Below, one piece after another: positions 16,243-25,370 of a stretch of 64,000 bases of DNA; positions within the stretch are counted from its first letter, which is position 1, and every line of letters starts with the position of its first letter. The translations under genes and the position numbers were made by a program. The notes beneath the pieces were generated by a model. That model ran no database searches, was not told the DNA's origin, and worked only from the letters and a program-made list of their open reading frames with translations. The DNA comes from Clostridium_AB sp036639235 (GTDB taxonomy: Bacteria > Bacillota > Clostridia > Clostridiales > Caloramatoraceae), in the NCBI RefSeq assembly GCF_036639235.1, contig NZ_JAVWJB010000002.1, positions 1 to 64,000 of the forward strand. Direction: 5' to 3'.

Positions 16243-17310
16243 TTATGAAGCGAAATTCGAGAAACTTTTAATAGACATATTTCTTTGTTTTTTGCCATCA
16301 TCAAAGGCTAGTTTCATACCTTCACCTAGGTATTTTTGCCTTACAACAATATTTTTACCCGTAAATTGTCGAATTTTCTCATTAAAATATCTTTTTTTGT
16401 CGGCATATAACTTGGAAATATTCCTTGGTGATATAAAAACTTCTATAGATTCTGATTCACTATAGAAATTATCTATAACATAGCCCATCATATCATTTAA
16501 AAGCGAGGATTCAACAAGCTCCCTAAATGAGGGATGAAATGGCCCTGCAACAATATCACGTCCTGTATTAATTTGCTCTGTGGTTTGAAGTCCAAGCCTA
16601 ACTATAGGTATATTAGCTTTTTCAAACATTGTATAAAGCTTACTACAGATACTTACCGCCTCATCTATTGTGTAAGGCGTATATCTTCCTATCTTATAAA
16701 GATGTTCCATATAAGTTTCCTTAATTGTTAAGGCTGGATATATTCTAACGAAATCAGCATTAAGCTCTATAAGCTTACTTGCAGTATTAATATCTTTTTC
16801 AAATGTATCCCCTGGAAGTCCTACCATCATCTGAAGTCCTAAAGTAAATCTATATTCTTTAATTAGGCTTGATGCATAATTAACATCTTGAGTGCTATGT
16901 CCTCTTTCTGAAATATATAATACATCCTCATCAAGGGACTGTACCCCAAGTTCAATTATACCAACGTTATATTCTAAAAGATAATCTAAAATATCCTTGT
17001 TTATATAATCTGGTCTTGTAGATAATCTAATATTATCTATTAATCCCTTGCTTAAATACTTGTTAGCCACCTCTAATAAGCTCTTTTGGGTATCTATAGG
17101 AATTCCAGTAAAGCTTCCTCCAAAGAAAGAAACCTCTATGTAAGAGTTTTCCCTGTTAATAGTTGACAGGTGAGTATTAATAATCCCCTCTACCTCATCT
17201 GGAGTCATAGATGATACTTTACCTGTAATCTTCTTCTGATTACAGAATATACAATCATGTGGACATCCATTATGAGGAACAAAAATAGGTATTATATAAT
17301 GTTTACTCAT
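16243..17310 (-). CDS. Radical SAM protein, Elp3-like, lacking an acetyltransferase domain
   Basis: 355 residues. The 4Fe-4S motif CPHDCIFC sits near residues 17-24 after VPHNGC, followed by VSFFGGSFTGIP and the Elp3-like stretches RLSTRPDYI and IELGVQSLDEDVL. True Elp3 adds a C-terminal GNAT domain of about 150 residues that is absent here. This shorter family is common in clostridia beside rnc and smc. An RNA modification role is an inference from the Elp3-like core. Its ATG overlaps the rnc stop by 8 bases. Confidence 0.85.
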   Translation of the reverse strand: MSKHYIIPIFVPHNGCPHDCIFCNQKKITGKVSSMTPDEVEGIINTHLSTINRENSYIEVSFFGGSFTGIPIDTQKSLLEVANKYLSKGLIDNIRLSTRPDYINKDILDYLLEYNVGIIELGVQSLDEDVLYISERGHSTQDVNYASSLIKEYRFTLGLQMMVGLPGDTFEKDINTASKLIELNADFVRIYPALTIKETYMEHLYKIGRYTPYTIDEAVSICSKLYTMFEKANIPIVRLGLQTTEQINTGRDIVAGPFHPSFRELVESSLLNDMMGYVIDNFYSESESIEVFISPRNISKLYADKKRYFNEKIRQFTGKNIVVRQKYLGEGMKLAFDDGKKQRNMSIKSFSNFAS

Positions 17311-18022
17311 TAAAAAACACTCCCATAGAAGCTAAAGCATCCTTAGCAGCACCTTGTTCTGCTTCTTTTTTACTTTTCCCTACACCTTTACCTGTTGGCT
17401 TTTCATCTAGGTAAACTTCAACCTCAAAGGTCTTATCATGTGGTGGCCCATATTCCTTAATAACAGCATATCTAATTGGTACAAGTAAACTCTTTTGAAC
17501 ATACTCTTGAAGTCTTGATTTAAAGTCTCTATAGTTATAATTTTCCCCTATAGATTCTATCTTCGGCTCTAAGTTTTTTAATATAAACTTTCTAGCCTCT
17601 TCAATACCTCTATCTAAATATATTGCAGCTATAATCGCTTCACAAGCATCTGCAAGTAGTGAGTCCTTCTCTCGTCCTCCTGAAAGTTCTTCACCCTTAC
17701 CTATTCTTATATACTTATTTACTTTAAGACTTCTAGATATATCTGCTAGTGATGGTTCACAAACAACAGCAGCTCTAATTCTTGTAAGCTTTCCCTCCTG
17801 TTTGTTCTTGTATCTTTTATATAGATACTCACTAACAACCATACTAAGTATAGAATCTCCTAAAAACTCTAATCTTTCATTATGATCATCGTATTTTAAG
17901 CTAAATTGATTCGCAAATGAACTATGTGTTAGTGCCTTATCAAGCAGTGATGTATTTTCAAATTCTACACCGATTATTGCTTGAAATTCTTTTATTTCTT
18001 GTGTTCTAACTCCCTTTGGCAT
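17303..18022 (-). CDS. rnc: Ribonuclease III
   Basis: 239 residues. The catalytic helix NERLEFLGDSILS matches the RNase III signature, with DACEAIIAAIYLDRG as the second acidic motif, and a dsRNA-binding domain occupies the last 70 residues (FKSRLQEYVQ...GKSKKEAEQGAAKDAL). It processes rRNA and structured mRNAs. A strong terminator separates it from acpP, although the acpP-rnc order is the conserved one. Confidence 0.97.
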   Translation of the reverse strand: MPKGVRTQEIKEFQAIIGVEFENTSLLDKALTHSSFANQFSLKYDDHNERLEFLGDSILSMVVSEYLYKRYKNKQEGKLTRIRAAVVCEPSLADISRSLKVNKYIRIGKGEELSGGREKDSLLADACEAIIAAIYLDRGIEEARKFILKNLEPKIESIGENYNYRDFKSRLQEYVQKSLLVPIRYAVIKEYGPPHDKTFEVEVYLDEKPTGKGVGKSKKEAEQGAAKDALASMGVFFNE

Positions 18023-18080
18023 ATTCTTACCTCCGTTACCAAAATCAACGGTTCTATATGTAAAAACATATGTATATTTT

Positions 18081-18104
18081 AAAAGTCCCGAAAAATTCGG
18101 GACT
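18081..18104 (-). terminator. Terminator between acpP and rnc
   Basis: AGTCCCGAA (18084-18092) pairs with TTCGGGACT (18096-18104) over a 3-base loop; the minus strand continues TTTTAAAAT. Confidence 0.75.
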
Positions 18105-18108
18105 ATCT

Positions 18109-18342
18109 TTAGATATTAGCGTTTTCCTTTATGTAATCTACAACATCACTTACTGCCTTAATCTTAGCAACTTCCTCATCTGGAATTTGGATCTCAAACT
18201 CCTCTTCAAGAGCCATTACTAGTTCAACTAAGTCAATTGAATCTGCACCAAGATCATCTATAAATGTAGATTCCATAGTGATATCGTCAGCTTCTACACC
18301 AAGAACCTCTGAAATTCTTTCTTTTATTTTATCAAATAGCAT
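18109..18342 (-). CDS. acpP: Acyl carrier protein
   Basis: 77 residues, acidic, with the phosphopantetheine attachment serine in GADSIDLVELVMALEE. It carries fatty-acyl intermediates. GGGAGGTG precedes the ATG at 18342, and a TTGACG/TATTAT promoter lies 40 bases upstream. It is a single-gene unit between plsX and rnc, bounded by a terminator. Confidence 0.97.
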   Translation of the reverse strand: MLFDKIKERISEVLGVEADDITMESTFIDDLGADSIDLVELVMALEEEFEIQIPDEEVAKIKAVSDVVDYIKENANI

Positions 18343-18374
18343 TCTAGTTCACCTCCCTTCAGTTGTTCAAATAT

Positions 18375-18404
18375 ATAATATTACATATTGGTTTACATCG
18401 TCAA
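18375..18404 (-). promoter_or_regulatory. Promoter of acpP
   Basis: -35 TTGACG (18399-18404) and -10 TATTAT (18375-18380) with an 18-base spacer on the minus strand. Confidence 0.7.
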
Positions 18405-18493
18405 CAATTAATATGTCATTCCTATTAATTATTTATATATGTATATTAGGAAAATATATTAAAATTCCTTCTAATTTATAGGAAAAACTAAAA

Positions 18494-19483
18494 TTATTTT
18501 TCAATTATTTCTGTTTTGATAGATTCTACTATATTTCCCTCAACGCATCTAATCGCCTGTCTAATAGCATTTTTAAATGCATTAGCGTTAGAGCTACCAT
18601 GTGCCTTAATAATGGTACCATCTACCCCTATAAGTATTGCCCCACCGTGCTCTGTATAATCAAACTTCTTTTTAAATGCCTTAAATCCACTTTTTGAAAG
18701 TAGTGCTCCTATTTTTGTTACAAATGATCCCATTAATGCAGATTTAATTTCTTTCATAATAGTTAATGCTGTTCCCTCAAAGACCTTAAGTACAACATTA
18801 CCTACAAAACCATCAGCAACAACAATTTGAACTTCTCCTTCTAATATATCTCTACCTTCTATATTGCCTATAAATGCCTTATTCTCTTCCTTAAGAGCCT
18901 TATAACACTCCTTAGTAAAGTCAGTCCCTTTACTTTCCTCTGCCCCTATGTTAATAAGTCCTACCTTAGGATCATTATGCTTCATAACGTTTCTAAAGTA
19001 TATCTCTCCCATCATAGCAAATTGAGTAATGTTTTTAACCTTACACTCTGCATTAGCACCTGCATCAACAAGCATAACAGGTCCCTTTCTTCCAGGAAGT
19101 ATAGGTGCAAGTGCTGGTCTATCTATTCCTTTAATTCTTCCAACAACAAATAGTCCACCTGCAAGTAGCGCCCCTGTGTTTCCTGCTGAAACCATAGCAT
19201 CTACAGTGCCCTCTTTAAGCATCTTCATAGCAACAACCATTGAAGAGTCCTTTTTAGTTCTAATAGCTGCAGTTGGAGAGTCTTCATTTTCTATTCTTTC
19301 AGTTGCGTTAACAACGAATATATTATCTCCATTGTACCCTTCTTCCTTAAGAATAGTATTAATAGTATCCTCAAGTCCTACAAGGTAAATATCCGCATTA
19401 TATTCATTCGCAGCAAGTATTGCTCCTTTTATAGTTTCTAAAGGTGCATTATCTCCTCCAAAAACATCAATTGCAATTTTCAT
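18494..19483 (-). CDS. plsX: Phosphate acyltransferase PlsX
   Basis: 329 residues. The start MKIAIDVFGGDNAP, the middle SAGNTGALLAGG and RPALAPILP, and the end HGSSNANAFKNAI identify PlsX, which converts acyl-ACP to acyl-phosphate for phospholipid synthesis. It follows the usual rpmF-plsX-acpP order. A FapR gene, often upstream in Bacillus, is absent, and I see no FapR-type operator. It has its own promoter at 19533-19561. Confidence 0.96.
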   Translation of the reverse strand: MKIAIDVFGGDNAPLETIKGAILAANEYNADIYLVGLEDTINTILKEEGYNGDNIFVVNATERIENEDSPTAAIRTKKDSSMVVAMKMLKEGTVDAMVSAGNTGALLAGGLFVVGRIKGIDRPALAPILPGRKGPVMLVDAGANAECKVKNITQFAMMGEIYFRNVMKHNDPKVGLINIGAEESKGTDFTKECYKALKEENKAFIGNIEGRDILEGEVQIVVADGFVGNVVLKVFEGTALTIMKEIKSALMGSFVTKIGALLSKSGFKAFKKKFDYTEHGGAILIGVDGTIIKAHGSSNANAFKNAIRQAIRCVEGNIVESIKTEIIEK

Positions 19484-19532
19484 ATTTCCACCTCACTGGC
19501 TTAAAAGTTTTGTGACTTTCTCTTTAGAGTTA

Positions 19533-19561
19533 ACTATAATTTATTTTTCCTATTTTATCAA
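19533..19561 (-). promoter_or_regulatory. Promoter of plsX
   Basis: -35 TTGATA (19556-19561) and -10 TATAGT (19533-19538) with a 17-base spacer, about 50 bases upstream of the plsX start and just after the rpmF terminator. Confidence 0.65.
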
Positions 19562-19580
19562 TATTAAATAATCAAAATAA

Positions 19581-19610
19581 AAAAAGAAAGTCTAAATAGA
19601 CTTTCTTTCT
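19581..19610 (-). terminator. Terminator of rpmF
   Basis: AAAGAAAGTCT (19583-19593) pairs with AGACTTTCTTT (19598-19608) over a 4-base loop, followed by TTTTTTT on the minus strand. Confidence 0.85.
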
Positions 19611-19619
19611 GAAGAAAAA

Positions 19620-19796
19620 TTACTTCTCTACTACTGTTCTTTCCTTGTAGCTTCCGCAGCTTCCACATACTCTGTGAGCAAGCTTAGCCTCGTGGCATTG
19701 TGGACACTCTACATATCCTGGAGCATCAAGTCTCCAAGTGTTAGCTCTTCTCTTATCTCTTCTTGCTTTTGATTGCTTTCTAGCTGGATTTCCCAT
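19620..19796 (-). CDS. rpmF: 50S ribosomal protein L32
   Basis: A 58-residue protein read directly from the minus strand: it opens MGNPARKQSKARRDKRRA, continues with the family WRLDAPG, and has a zinc ribbon of two CxxC pairs (ECPQC and VCGSC). This is the zinc-binding form of L32. The ATG at 19796 has AAGGAGGTG upstream. It follows the DUF177 gene by 12 bases, the conserved pairing, and ends in a strong terminator. Confidence 0.96.
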   Translation of the reverse strand: MGNPARKQSKARRDKRRANTWRLDAPGYVECPQCHEAKLAHRVCGSCGSYKERTVVEK

Positions 19797-19808
19797 TGTA
19801 ACACCTCC

Positions 19809-20312
19809 TTAGTCACCTATAGAAAGGTTCTTAAGCGCCTCAAGTCTCGGATCTATATCCTCTGAAACACAATTACACAAACCTTTATTTAAATTTTTGC
19901 CACAAATATGGCATAAACCTTTACAATTCTCGTCACAGTTTACTTTTAGAGGTAGCCCTAAGATAAGGTTATCTATAAACATCTCTTCAAGGTCAACTGT
20001 TTCTTCCTCAGATATTAGGTATCTCTCTTCGTTTTGATCTTCATCAACCTTAGAGAATTCTTCGTCAAATTCAATAGAAACAGGCATATTAACCTGACCT
20101 AAACATCTTGAGCATTGCATCATTAGTTCAGTGGTAATATTACCAACAAGTGTAACTACTTCCCCATCATAATATGCTGTACCCTTAATAATTATTGGCG
20201 AATTAAAGGATATCTCAAGTTCTTCTCTCTCTATGGTAGATAGCTGAGAAGTAACTTCAAAAGAAATAGTCTGCACTTTTTTTCTAAATAACTTTGATAC
20301 ATCTAGTTTCAT
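19809..20312 (-). CDS. DUF177 / YceD family protein
   Basis: 167 residues. The family pattern is present: CSRCL in the middle (after MMQ), then a cysteine-rich C-terminal segment GLCHICGKNLNKGLCNC and a closing DPRLEALKNL. YceD proteins are conserved upstream of rpmF and are linked to 23S rRNA accumulation; they probably bind zinc. It is the first gene behind the strong promoter at 20343. Confidence 0.92.
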   Translation of the reverse strand: MKLDVSKLFRKKVQTISFEVTSQLSTIEREELEISFNSPIIIKGTAYYDGEVVTLVGNITTELMMQCSRCLGQVNMPVSIEFDEEFSKVDEDQNEERYLISEEETVDLEEMFIDNLILGLPLKVNCDENCKGLCHICGKNLNKGLCNCVSEDIDPRLEALKNLSIGD

Positions 20313-20342
20313 CGTATCACCTCTTATTAAGTGCCAATCACA

Positions 20343-20371
20343 ATTATATAAACTAGCACTAAAAAAGTCAA
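20343..20371 (-). promoter_or_regulatory. Promoter of DUF177-rpmF
   Basis: -35 TTGACT (20366-20371) and perfect -10 TATAAT (20343-20348) with a 17-base spacer. Confidence 0.85.
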
Positions 20372-20383
20372 GATTAAATTAAA

Positions 20384-20412
20384 ATAATACTCTAGCAGAG
20401 CTAGAGTATTAT
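20384..20412 (-). terminator. Terminator of pta-ackA
   Basis: ATAATACTCTAG (20384-20395) pairs perfectly with CTAGAGTATTAT (20401-20412) over a 5-base loop, followed by a TTTTAATTT tail on the minus strand. Confidence 0.8.
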
Positions 20413-20433
20413 TTATTAAACTATCTCGAATTA

Positions 20434-21627
20434 CTAACCAACGATTTCAACTGTATCTCTAGCTATCATTAGCTCTTCGTTTGTAGGAATTGCAATTACC
20501 TTAACCTTTGAAGATTCAGTAGTAATGAACTCAGCCTTACCTCTGAACTTGTTCTTCTCAGCATCAAAGTCAACACCTAAGAATTCAAGACCCTTACAAA
20601 TCTCTTCTCTTGACTCTGGTGAGTTCTCACCAAGACCTGCTGTAAATACAATAGCATCTACTCCGCCCATAGCAGCAGCGTAAGCACCAATGTACTTTCT
20701 TACTCTGTAGTGGAATACATCAAGTGCAAGTTGTGCTCTCTTGTTTCCTTCTGCAGCAGCATCTTCAATATCTCTAAAGTCACTGCTTATTCCTGATATA
20801 CCAAGAACTCCTGACTTCTTGTTAATTAAGTCGTTAATTTCGCCAGCTGATAGCTTAAGCTCATTTTGTAGGTATACTAATATAGCAGGGTCAATATCTC
20901 CACATCTAGTACCCATTACAAGTCCTTCAAGTGGTGTGAATCCCATACTTGTATCAACAGACTTTCCTCCGTCAATAGCCGCACAGCTTGCACCATTTCC
21001 AAGGTGACAAGTTACTATTTTAATATCTTCTACCTTCTTGCCAAGCATTTCAGCAGCAGCATCTACAACGAATCTATGGCTTGTCCCATGGAATCCGTAT
21101 CTTCTTACTGCGTTATTTTCATATAGCTCGTATGGTAGAGCATATGTAAATGCATAATCAGGCATTGTTTGATGGAATGCTGTGTCAAATACAGCAACCA
21201 TCGGAGTGTCTCCCATAAGGTCTTTACATGCATTTATACCAATTAGGTTTGGTGGGTTGTGAAGTGGAGCAAGTGCTGTACACTCCTCAAGAGCCTTCAT
21301 AACCTCATCATCAATTAGAACTGACTTTGAGTACTTTTCTCCACCGTGAACAACTCTGTGTCCTACAGCTGAGATTTCTGACATATCCTTAATTACTCCA
21401 TGAGTTTCATTAACTAGAGCCTCAAGAACTAATCTTATTGCGTCAGTATGGTCCTTCATTGGTACTTCTATCTTAACCTTATCCATTCCTTCCGGCTTGT
21501 GAGTTAAAACAGACCCTTCGATTCCAATTCTCTCAACTAGTCCTTTAGCCATAACACCTTCATTTGTCATGTCTACTAGTTGGTACTTAAGTGATGAGCT
21601 ACCACAATTGATAACTAAAACCTTCAT
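20434..21627 (-). CDS. ackA: Acetate kinase
   Basis: 397 residues. The start MKVLVINCGSSSLKYQL, the HRVVHGG segment, DTAFHQTMP, and GFHGTSHRFV are ASKHA-fold acetate kinase signatures. It converts acetyl phosphate and ADP to acetate and ATP, the main substrate-level ATP step in fermentative clostridia. It lies 29 bases after pta and shares its transcript, ending in the terminator at 20384. Confidence 0.97.
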   Translation of the reverse strand: MKVLVINCGSSSLKYQLVDMTNEGVMAKGLVERIGIEGSVLTHKPEGMDKVKIEVPMKDHTDAIRLVLEALVNETHGVIKDMSEISAVGHRVVHGGEKYSKSVLIDDEVMKALEECTALAPLHNPPNLIGINACKDLMGDTPMVAVFDTAFHQTMPDYAFTYALPYELYENNAVRRYGFHGTSHRFVVDAAAEMLGKKVEDIKIVTCHLGNGASCAAIDGGKSVDTSMGFTPLEGLVMGTRCGDIDPAILVYLQNELKLSAGEINDLINKKSGVLGISGISSDFRDIEDAAAEGNKRAQLALDVFHYRVRKYIGAYAAAMGGVDAIVFTAGLGENSPESREEICKGLEFLGVDFDAEKNKFRGKAEFITTESSKVKVIAIPTNEELMIARDTVEIVG

Positions 21628-21655
21628 AAAACTACATCTCCTTTTGTATATAAAA

Positions 21656-22666
21656 TTATTTAGATGACATACCTATAGCTTGAACTGCTGTAATTGCAAC
21701 TGCGTTTATAATATCCTCTACATTACATCCCCTTGAAAGGTCGTTTATAGGCGCTGCAAATCCTTGGCAAATTGGACCTACCGCTTCTGCATTTGCAAGT
21801 CTTTGAACTAACTTATATCCAATATTACCTGAATTCAGGTCTGGGAACACAAGTACATTCGCACATCCAGCCACTTCGCTATTTGGAGACTTTATTGCTG
21901 CAACGTTTTTATCTATAGCAGCGTCTAGTTGTAGTTCCCCATCTACAACAATATTATCTGAAGCAAGTTCTTTTGCCAGTTGAACCGCCTTAATCACTTT
22001 TTCTGTACTTTCTGATTTAGCACTTCCCATTGTTGAGAACGAAAGCATTGCAACTTTCGGGTCTATATCTGCTAAGGCTACTGCTGAATTAGCTGTTGAT
22101 ATAGCAATTGCTGCTAACTGCTCTGCATTTGGGTCTGTATTTACTGCACAATCTGCGAAGAAAAATAGTCCCTCTTCTCCATAATTACAATTTGGAACCT
22201 CTATTACAAAAAAGCTTGATACAATTGATGTATTCTGAGCTGTTTTAATAATTTGAAGAGCTGGTCTTAAAAGATCTCCTGTTGAGTGCACTGCACCTGC
22301 AACAAGTCCATCAACCATTTTATTTTTCATCATCATAGTTCCAAAATAAACATCATCCATAAGGGTTTCTTTAGCCTTTTCAACTGTCATGCCCTTACTT
22401 TTTCTTAGTTCGTAAAACTGATTTACATATGTATCAAATAAATCTGACTCTAGGTAATTAATTATGTTAATACCTTCAAGTGAAACCCCTTCTTCACTTG
22501 CAATTTGGTTAATTGTCCCTTCATCACCTAAAAGTACAACATCAGCAATTCCTTCTGATTGTATAACAGAAGCTGCTTTAACTGTTCTTCTTTCAATGCC
22601 TTCTGGCAGAACAATTCTTTGTTTGTTTGTTTTTGCTTTTTCCCTTATTCTGTCTAAAAGACCCAT
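21656..22666 (-). CDS. pta: Phosphate acetyltransferase
   Basis: 336 residues, the short single-domain form. IVLPEGIERRTVKAA at the start, GTMMMKNKMVDGLVAGAVHST in the middle, and VFPDLNSGNIGYKLVQRLANAEA-GPI near the end are family hallmarks. It exchanges acetyl-CoA and acetyl phosphate. It is the first gene of the pta-ackA unit and diverges from tmcAL; AAGGAGA precedes the ATG. Confidence 0.96.
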   Translation of the reverse strand: MGLLDRIREKAKTNKQRIVLPEGIERRTVKAASVIQSEGIADVVLLGDEGTINQIASEEGVSLEGINIINYLESDLFDTYVNQFYELRKSKGMTVEKAKETLMDDVYFGTMMMKNKMVDGLVAGAVHSTGDLLRPALQIIKTAQNTSIVSSFFVIEVPNCNYGEEGLFFFADCAVNTDPNAEQLAAIAISTANSAVALADIDPKVAMLSFSTMGSAKSESTEKVIKAVQLAKELASDNIVVDGELQLDAAIDKNVAAIKSPNSEVAGCANVLVFPDLNSGNIGYKLVQRLANAEAVGPICQGFAAPINDLSRGCNVEDIINAVAITAVQAIGMSSK

Positions 22667-22892
22667 ACAAAATTCTCCTTGTTATTAAGTTTTAGTGTGT
22701 TTGTTAAATAATAAATTATATCGCAATTTAATTATACTATATTTACACAAAAACACTATAGTTATTTTGAATACTTTCTATCATTTTCAAAATTATTGTA
22801 CATTTTATACCATTACACTTTAAATTTTAGCTGTTTTAATATAATATTATTCTAGCTAATTATATATTATTTAATTAAAGGAGAGTAGTTTT

Positions 22893-24110
22893 ATGAATGT
22901 TTGTGGCATTGTAGTTGAGTACAATCCTATGCACAACGGCCATGTTTATCATATAGAAAATACTAAAAAGCTTACAGGATGTAGCCATGTTATAGCTGTA
23001 ATGAGTGGTGACTTTGTTCAAAGGGGTGAACCATCAATCGTAAGCAAATGGGCTAAAACCAAAATGGCCCTTCAAAACGGTGTAGATTTAGTTATAGAAC
23101 TTCCACTAATAAACAGTATCTCTAGTGCTGAGGGCTTTTGTTCTAGTGCTATAGAAATACTAGACTCACTTAATATAGTTGATTCTATATGTTTTGGAAG
23201 TGAAGAGGGCAAAGTATCTCCCCTAATGGACATTGCTTCTATTTTAGCTAATGAACCATTTGAATTAAAAGAGTTTTTACATATACATTTAGATTCAGGG
23301 TTATCCTTTCCAAAGGCTCGTCAATTGGCTATTAGAGACTATTATACCCATGTTTTAAATACACCTATACATGAAGGTATTCTTAATTTATCTAACAATA
23401 TTCTAGCTATAGAATATTTAAAAACCCTTATTAGGCTTAATAGTAAAATTACGCCATATACTATTCAAAGAGTCTCTAACAACTATAATGATGAGGGTTT
23501 AACCGGTAGCATTTCAAGTGCAACTTCACTTAGAAATAATATTAATAATATAGATTCACTAAAAAACTCTATGCCATATAATAACTATAAAATCCTACTT
23601 AATGAAATAAATCTACTTAATGCACCAATAACTCTTAGTAGTTTTGAAAATATAATTTTATATAAACTCCGCATAAGTACTGCTGAGTATATCTCTTCCC
23701 TAGTAGATGTATCTGAGGGACTTGAATATAAGCTTAAAAGAGCCTGCGAAGACTCTACTACAATTGAAGAAGTTATAGATAAGACCATATCAAAGAGATA
23801 TTCTAAAACAAGAATACAAAGAATTTTATTATATGCTCTGTTTGATATAACTAAGGATGTATATAACTCTTATTCTAAAATAAATTATATCCGTGTACTT
23901 GGATTTAATGATAAGGGCCGTGAAATACTTAAATCTATTAAAAAAACTTGTTCATACCCTATTATATCAATGCCAAATTCTAAGGATGTTGACCTTGTAA
24001 AATATGATATTATATCATCTGATATTTATAGTTTAGCCTCTAATAATCAAGATTTTAGATTATCAAAATCAGACCTTAAAACTCCACCTATTTACCTTAA
24101 AACAACATAA
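22893..24110 (+). CDS. tmcAL: tRNA(Met) cytidine acetate ligase TmcAL (YlbM)
   Basis: 405 residues. The N-terminal nucleotidyltransferase site GIVVEYNPMHNGHVYHI contains the HxGH-type motif, followed by MSGDFVQRGEPSIVSKW and ELP. Bacillus TmcAL makes N4-acetylcytidine at the wobble position of elongator tRNA-Met using acetate and ATP. Divergent placement next to pta-ackA fits the use of acetate, though the adjacency is also just conserved clostridial order. GGAGAG lies 8 bases before the ATG. Confidence 0.93.
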   Translation: MNVCGIVVEYNPMHNGHVYHIENTKKLTGCSHVIAVMSGDFVQRGEPSIVSKWAKTKMALQNGVDLVIELPLINSISSAEGFCSSAIEILDSLNIVDSICFGSEEGKVSPLMDIASILANEPFELKEFLHIHLDSGLSFPKARQLAIRDYYTHVLNTPIHEGILNLSNNILAIEYLKTLIRLNSKITPYTIQRVSNNYNDEGLTGSISSATSLRNNINNIDSLKNSMPYNNYKILLNEINLLNAPITLSSFENIILYKLRISTAEYISSLVDVSEGLEYKLKRACEDSTTIEEVIDKTISKRYSKTRIQRILLYALFDITKDVYNSYSKINYIRVLGFNDKGREILKSIKKTCSYPIISMPNSKDVDLVKYDIISSDIYSLASNNQDFRLSKSDLKTPPIYLKTT

Positions 24111-24179
24111 ATAATTTGATTTTCATATAATCTTCATTTTCTTCATATTAATATTTAAAAGCACTTATATGGAGGATTA

Positions 24180-25358
24180 ATGGAGATTATTTTTATTTTT
24201 TTCTTATGTACATTCCTAGCTCTTTTATGCTATAGAAAATACCGCAGCCTTGGAGCTATGCTTTTATTAATGTTACTTCTTATATTAATATTAATAAATC
24301 CATCAATTTCTATAAAAGCAGCTAAGGATGGTGTTAATCTTTGGCTATTTATAGTTATTCCGTCCCTTCTTCCCTTCTTTATAATTAATGATATGCTTAC
24401 TTCTTTAAAGGTTCCTGAAAACATAGGCATTTTATTCTCTCCTATTGCTAGAAGATTATTTAAAACCTCAGGATATGGTGCCTATGCATTTATAATGAGC
24501 ATATTTGCAGGTTATCCATCAGGTGCTAGGATCGTTGCATCTCTTTATGAAGAAGGAAAAATTACTAAAAAAGAGGGGGAGAAAATACTAACCTTTAGTA
24601 GTACTTCTGGTCCACTATTTATTATAGGGGCAGTAGGCTCTGGTATGATGCTCAGTCCCTCTGCTGGTTATATTATTTTTATAGCTCATATTCTAGGTGC
24701 AATCATAAATGGTATATTTTCAAATCTATTTTACAAAAGACCACCTAAAAATATAAGCCTATCAAAATTTGGACTTAATAAAATAAACGATGATATAATT
24801 TCTAAGGGAATTAAATCATCACTTGTTACCTGTGGTTTTATAGGAGGTTATATTGTATTATTTTGTGTAATAGTCGCCCTTCTTGATGAAATAAAATTAT
24901 TTACATATATTTCTTCACTTATTGAAAGTGTAGGAGTTTTTTCTTCTACTACAATAAATAATATAGTACTTTTACTCGAATCAATTGTGGAAGTTTCTAA
25001 TGGGTCTAATATTATTTCATCATCTTCTACAGATTTTGAAAGCAAACTTATACTTTTAAGTTTTCTAATTGCATTTAGTGGACTTGCTGTTATTGGTCAA
25101 GTCTCAAGCATATTATCTAAACATAAATTCAATATGAAAACCTATTTAGTATTTAAAATAACCCATGGTATCTTCTCATCTTTTGTATGCTTTGCACTTT
25201 TAAAATTCAATCTTATTCCTGTTGAAACCTTTACTTCTAATGATCCTAGTAGTATAGGCATCCTACTACCTCTTATTGAAATACTTCTTATAATGCTACT
25301 AGTATTTAATACCCTTGGTTATATTATTAGAAAAGCAAAACAGGATAGCTTAATTTAG
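24180..25358 (+). CDS. ylbJ: Sporulation integral membrane protein YlbJ
   Basis: 392 residues with about nine membrane segments and paired Gate-type domains (IPSLLPFFI, then IFAGYPSGARIVASLYEEGKI, FSSTSGPLFIIGAVG). YlbJ is a sporulation protein of the nucleoside-recognition Gate family; Bacillus mutants form defective spores. The ATG at 24180 follows GGAGG. It is downstream of tmcAL with a 69-base gap. Its 3' end overlaps the convergent coaD by 4 bases, and the shared terminator lies across both ends. Confidence 0.9.
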   Translation: MEIIFIFFLCTFLALLCYRKYRSLGAMLLLMLLLILILINPSISIKAAKDGVNLWLFIVIPSLLPFFIINDMLTSLKVPENIGILFSPIARRLFKTSGYGAYAFIMSIFAGYPSGARIVASLYEEGKITKKEGEKILTFSSTSGPLFIIGAVGSGMMLSPSAGYIIFIAHILGAIINGIFSNLFYKRPPKNISLSKFGLNKINDDIISKGIKSSLVTCGFIGGYIVLFCVIVALLDEIKLFTYISSLIESVGVFSSTTINNIVLLLESIVEVSNGSNIISSSSTDFESKLILLSFLIAFSGLAVIGQVSSILSKHKFNMKTYLVFKITHGIFSSFVCFALLKFNLIPVETFTSNDPSSIGILLPLIEILLIMLLVFNTLGYIIRKAKQDSLI

Positions 25359-25370
25359 CTACCCTGTTTT
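25337..25370. terminator. Bidirectional terminator inside the ylbJ/coaD 3' ends
   Basis: AAAACAGG-TAGCT (25337-25350) pairs with AGCTA-CCTGTTTT (25357-25370) with one mismatch; TTTATTTTT follows on the plus strand and TTTTGCTTTT on the minus. Both stop codons lie within the hairpin. Confidence 0.8.

Noticed and set aside
22667..22892. Promoters in the divergent pta/tmcAL gap
   Set aside because: Several TATAAT-like hexamers occur on both strands but none has a convincing -35 at 16-18 bases, so I list none.
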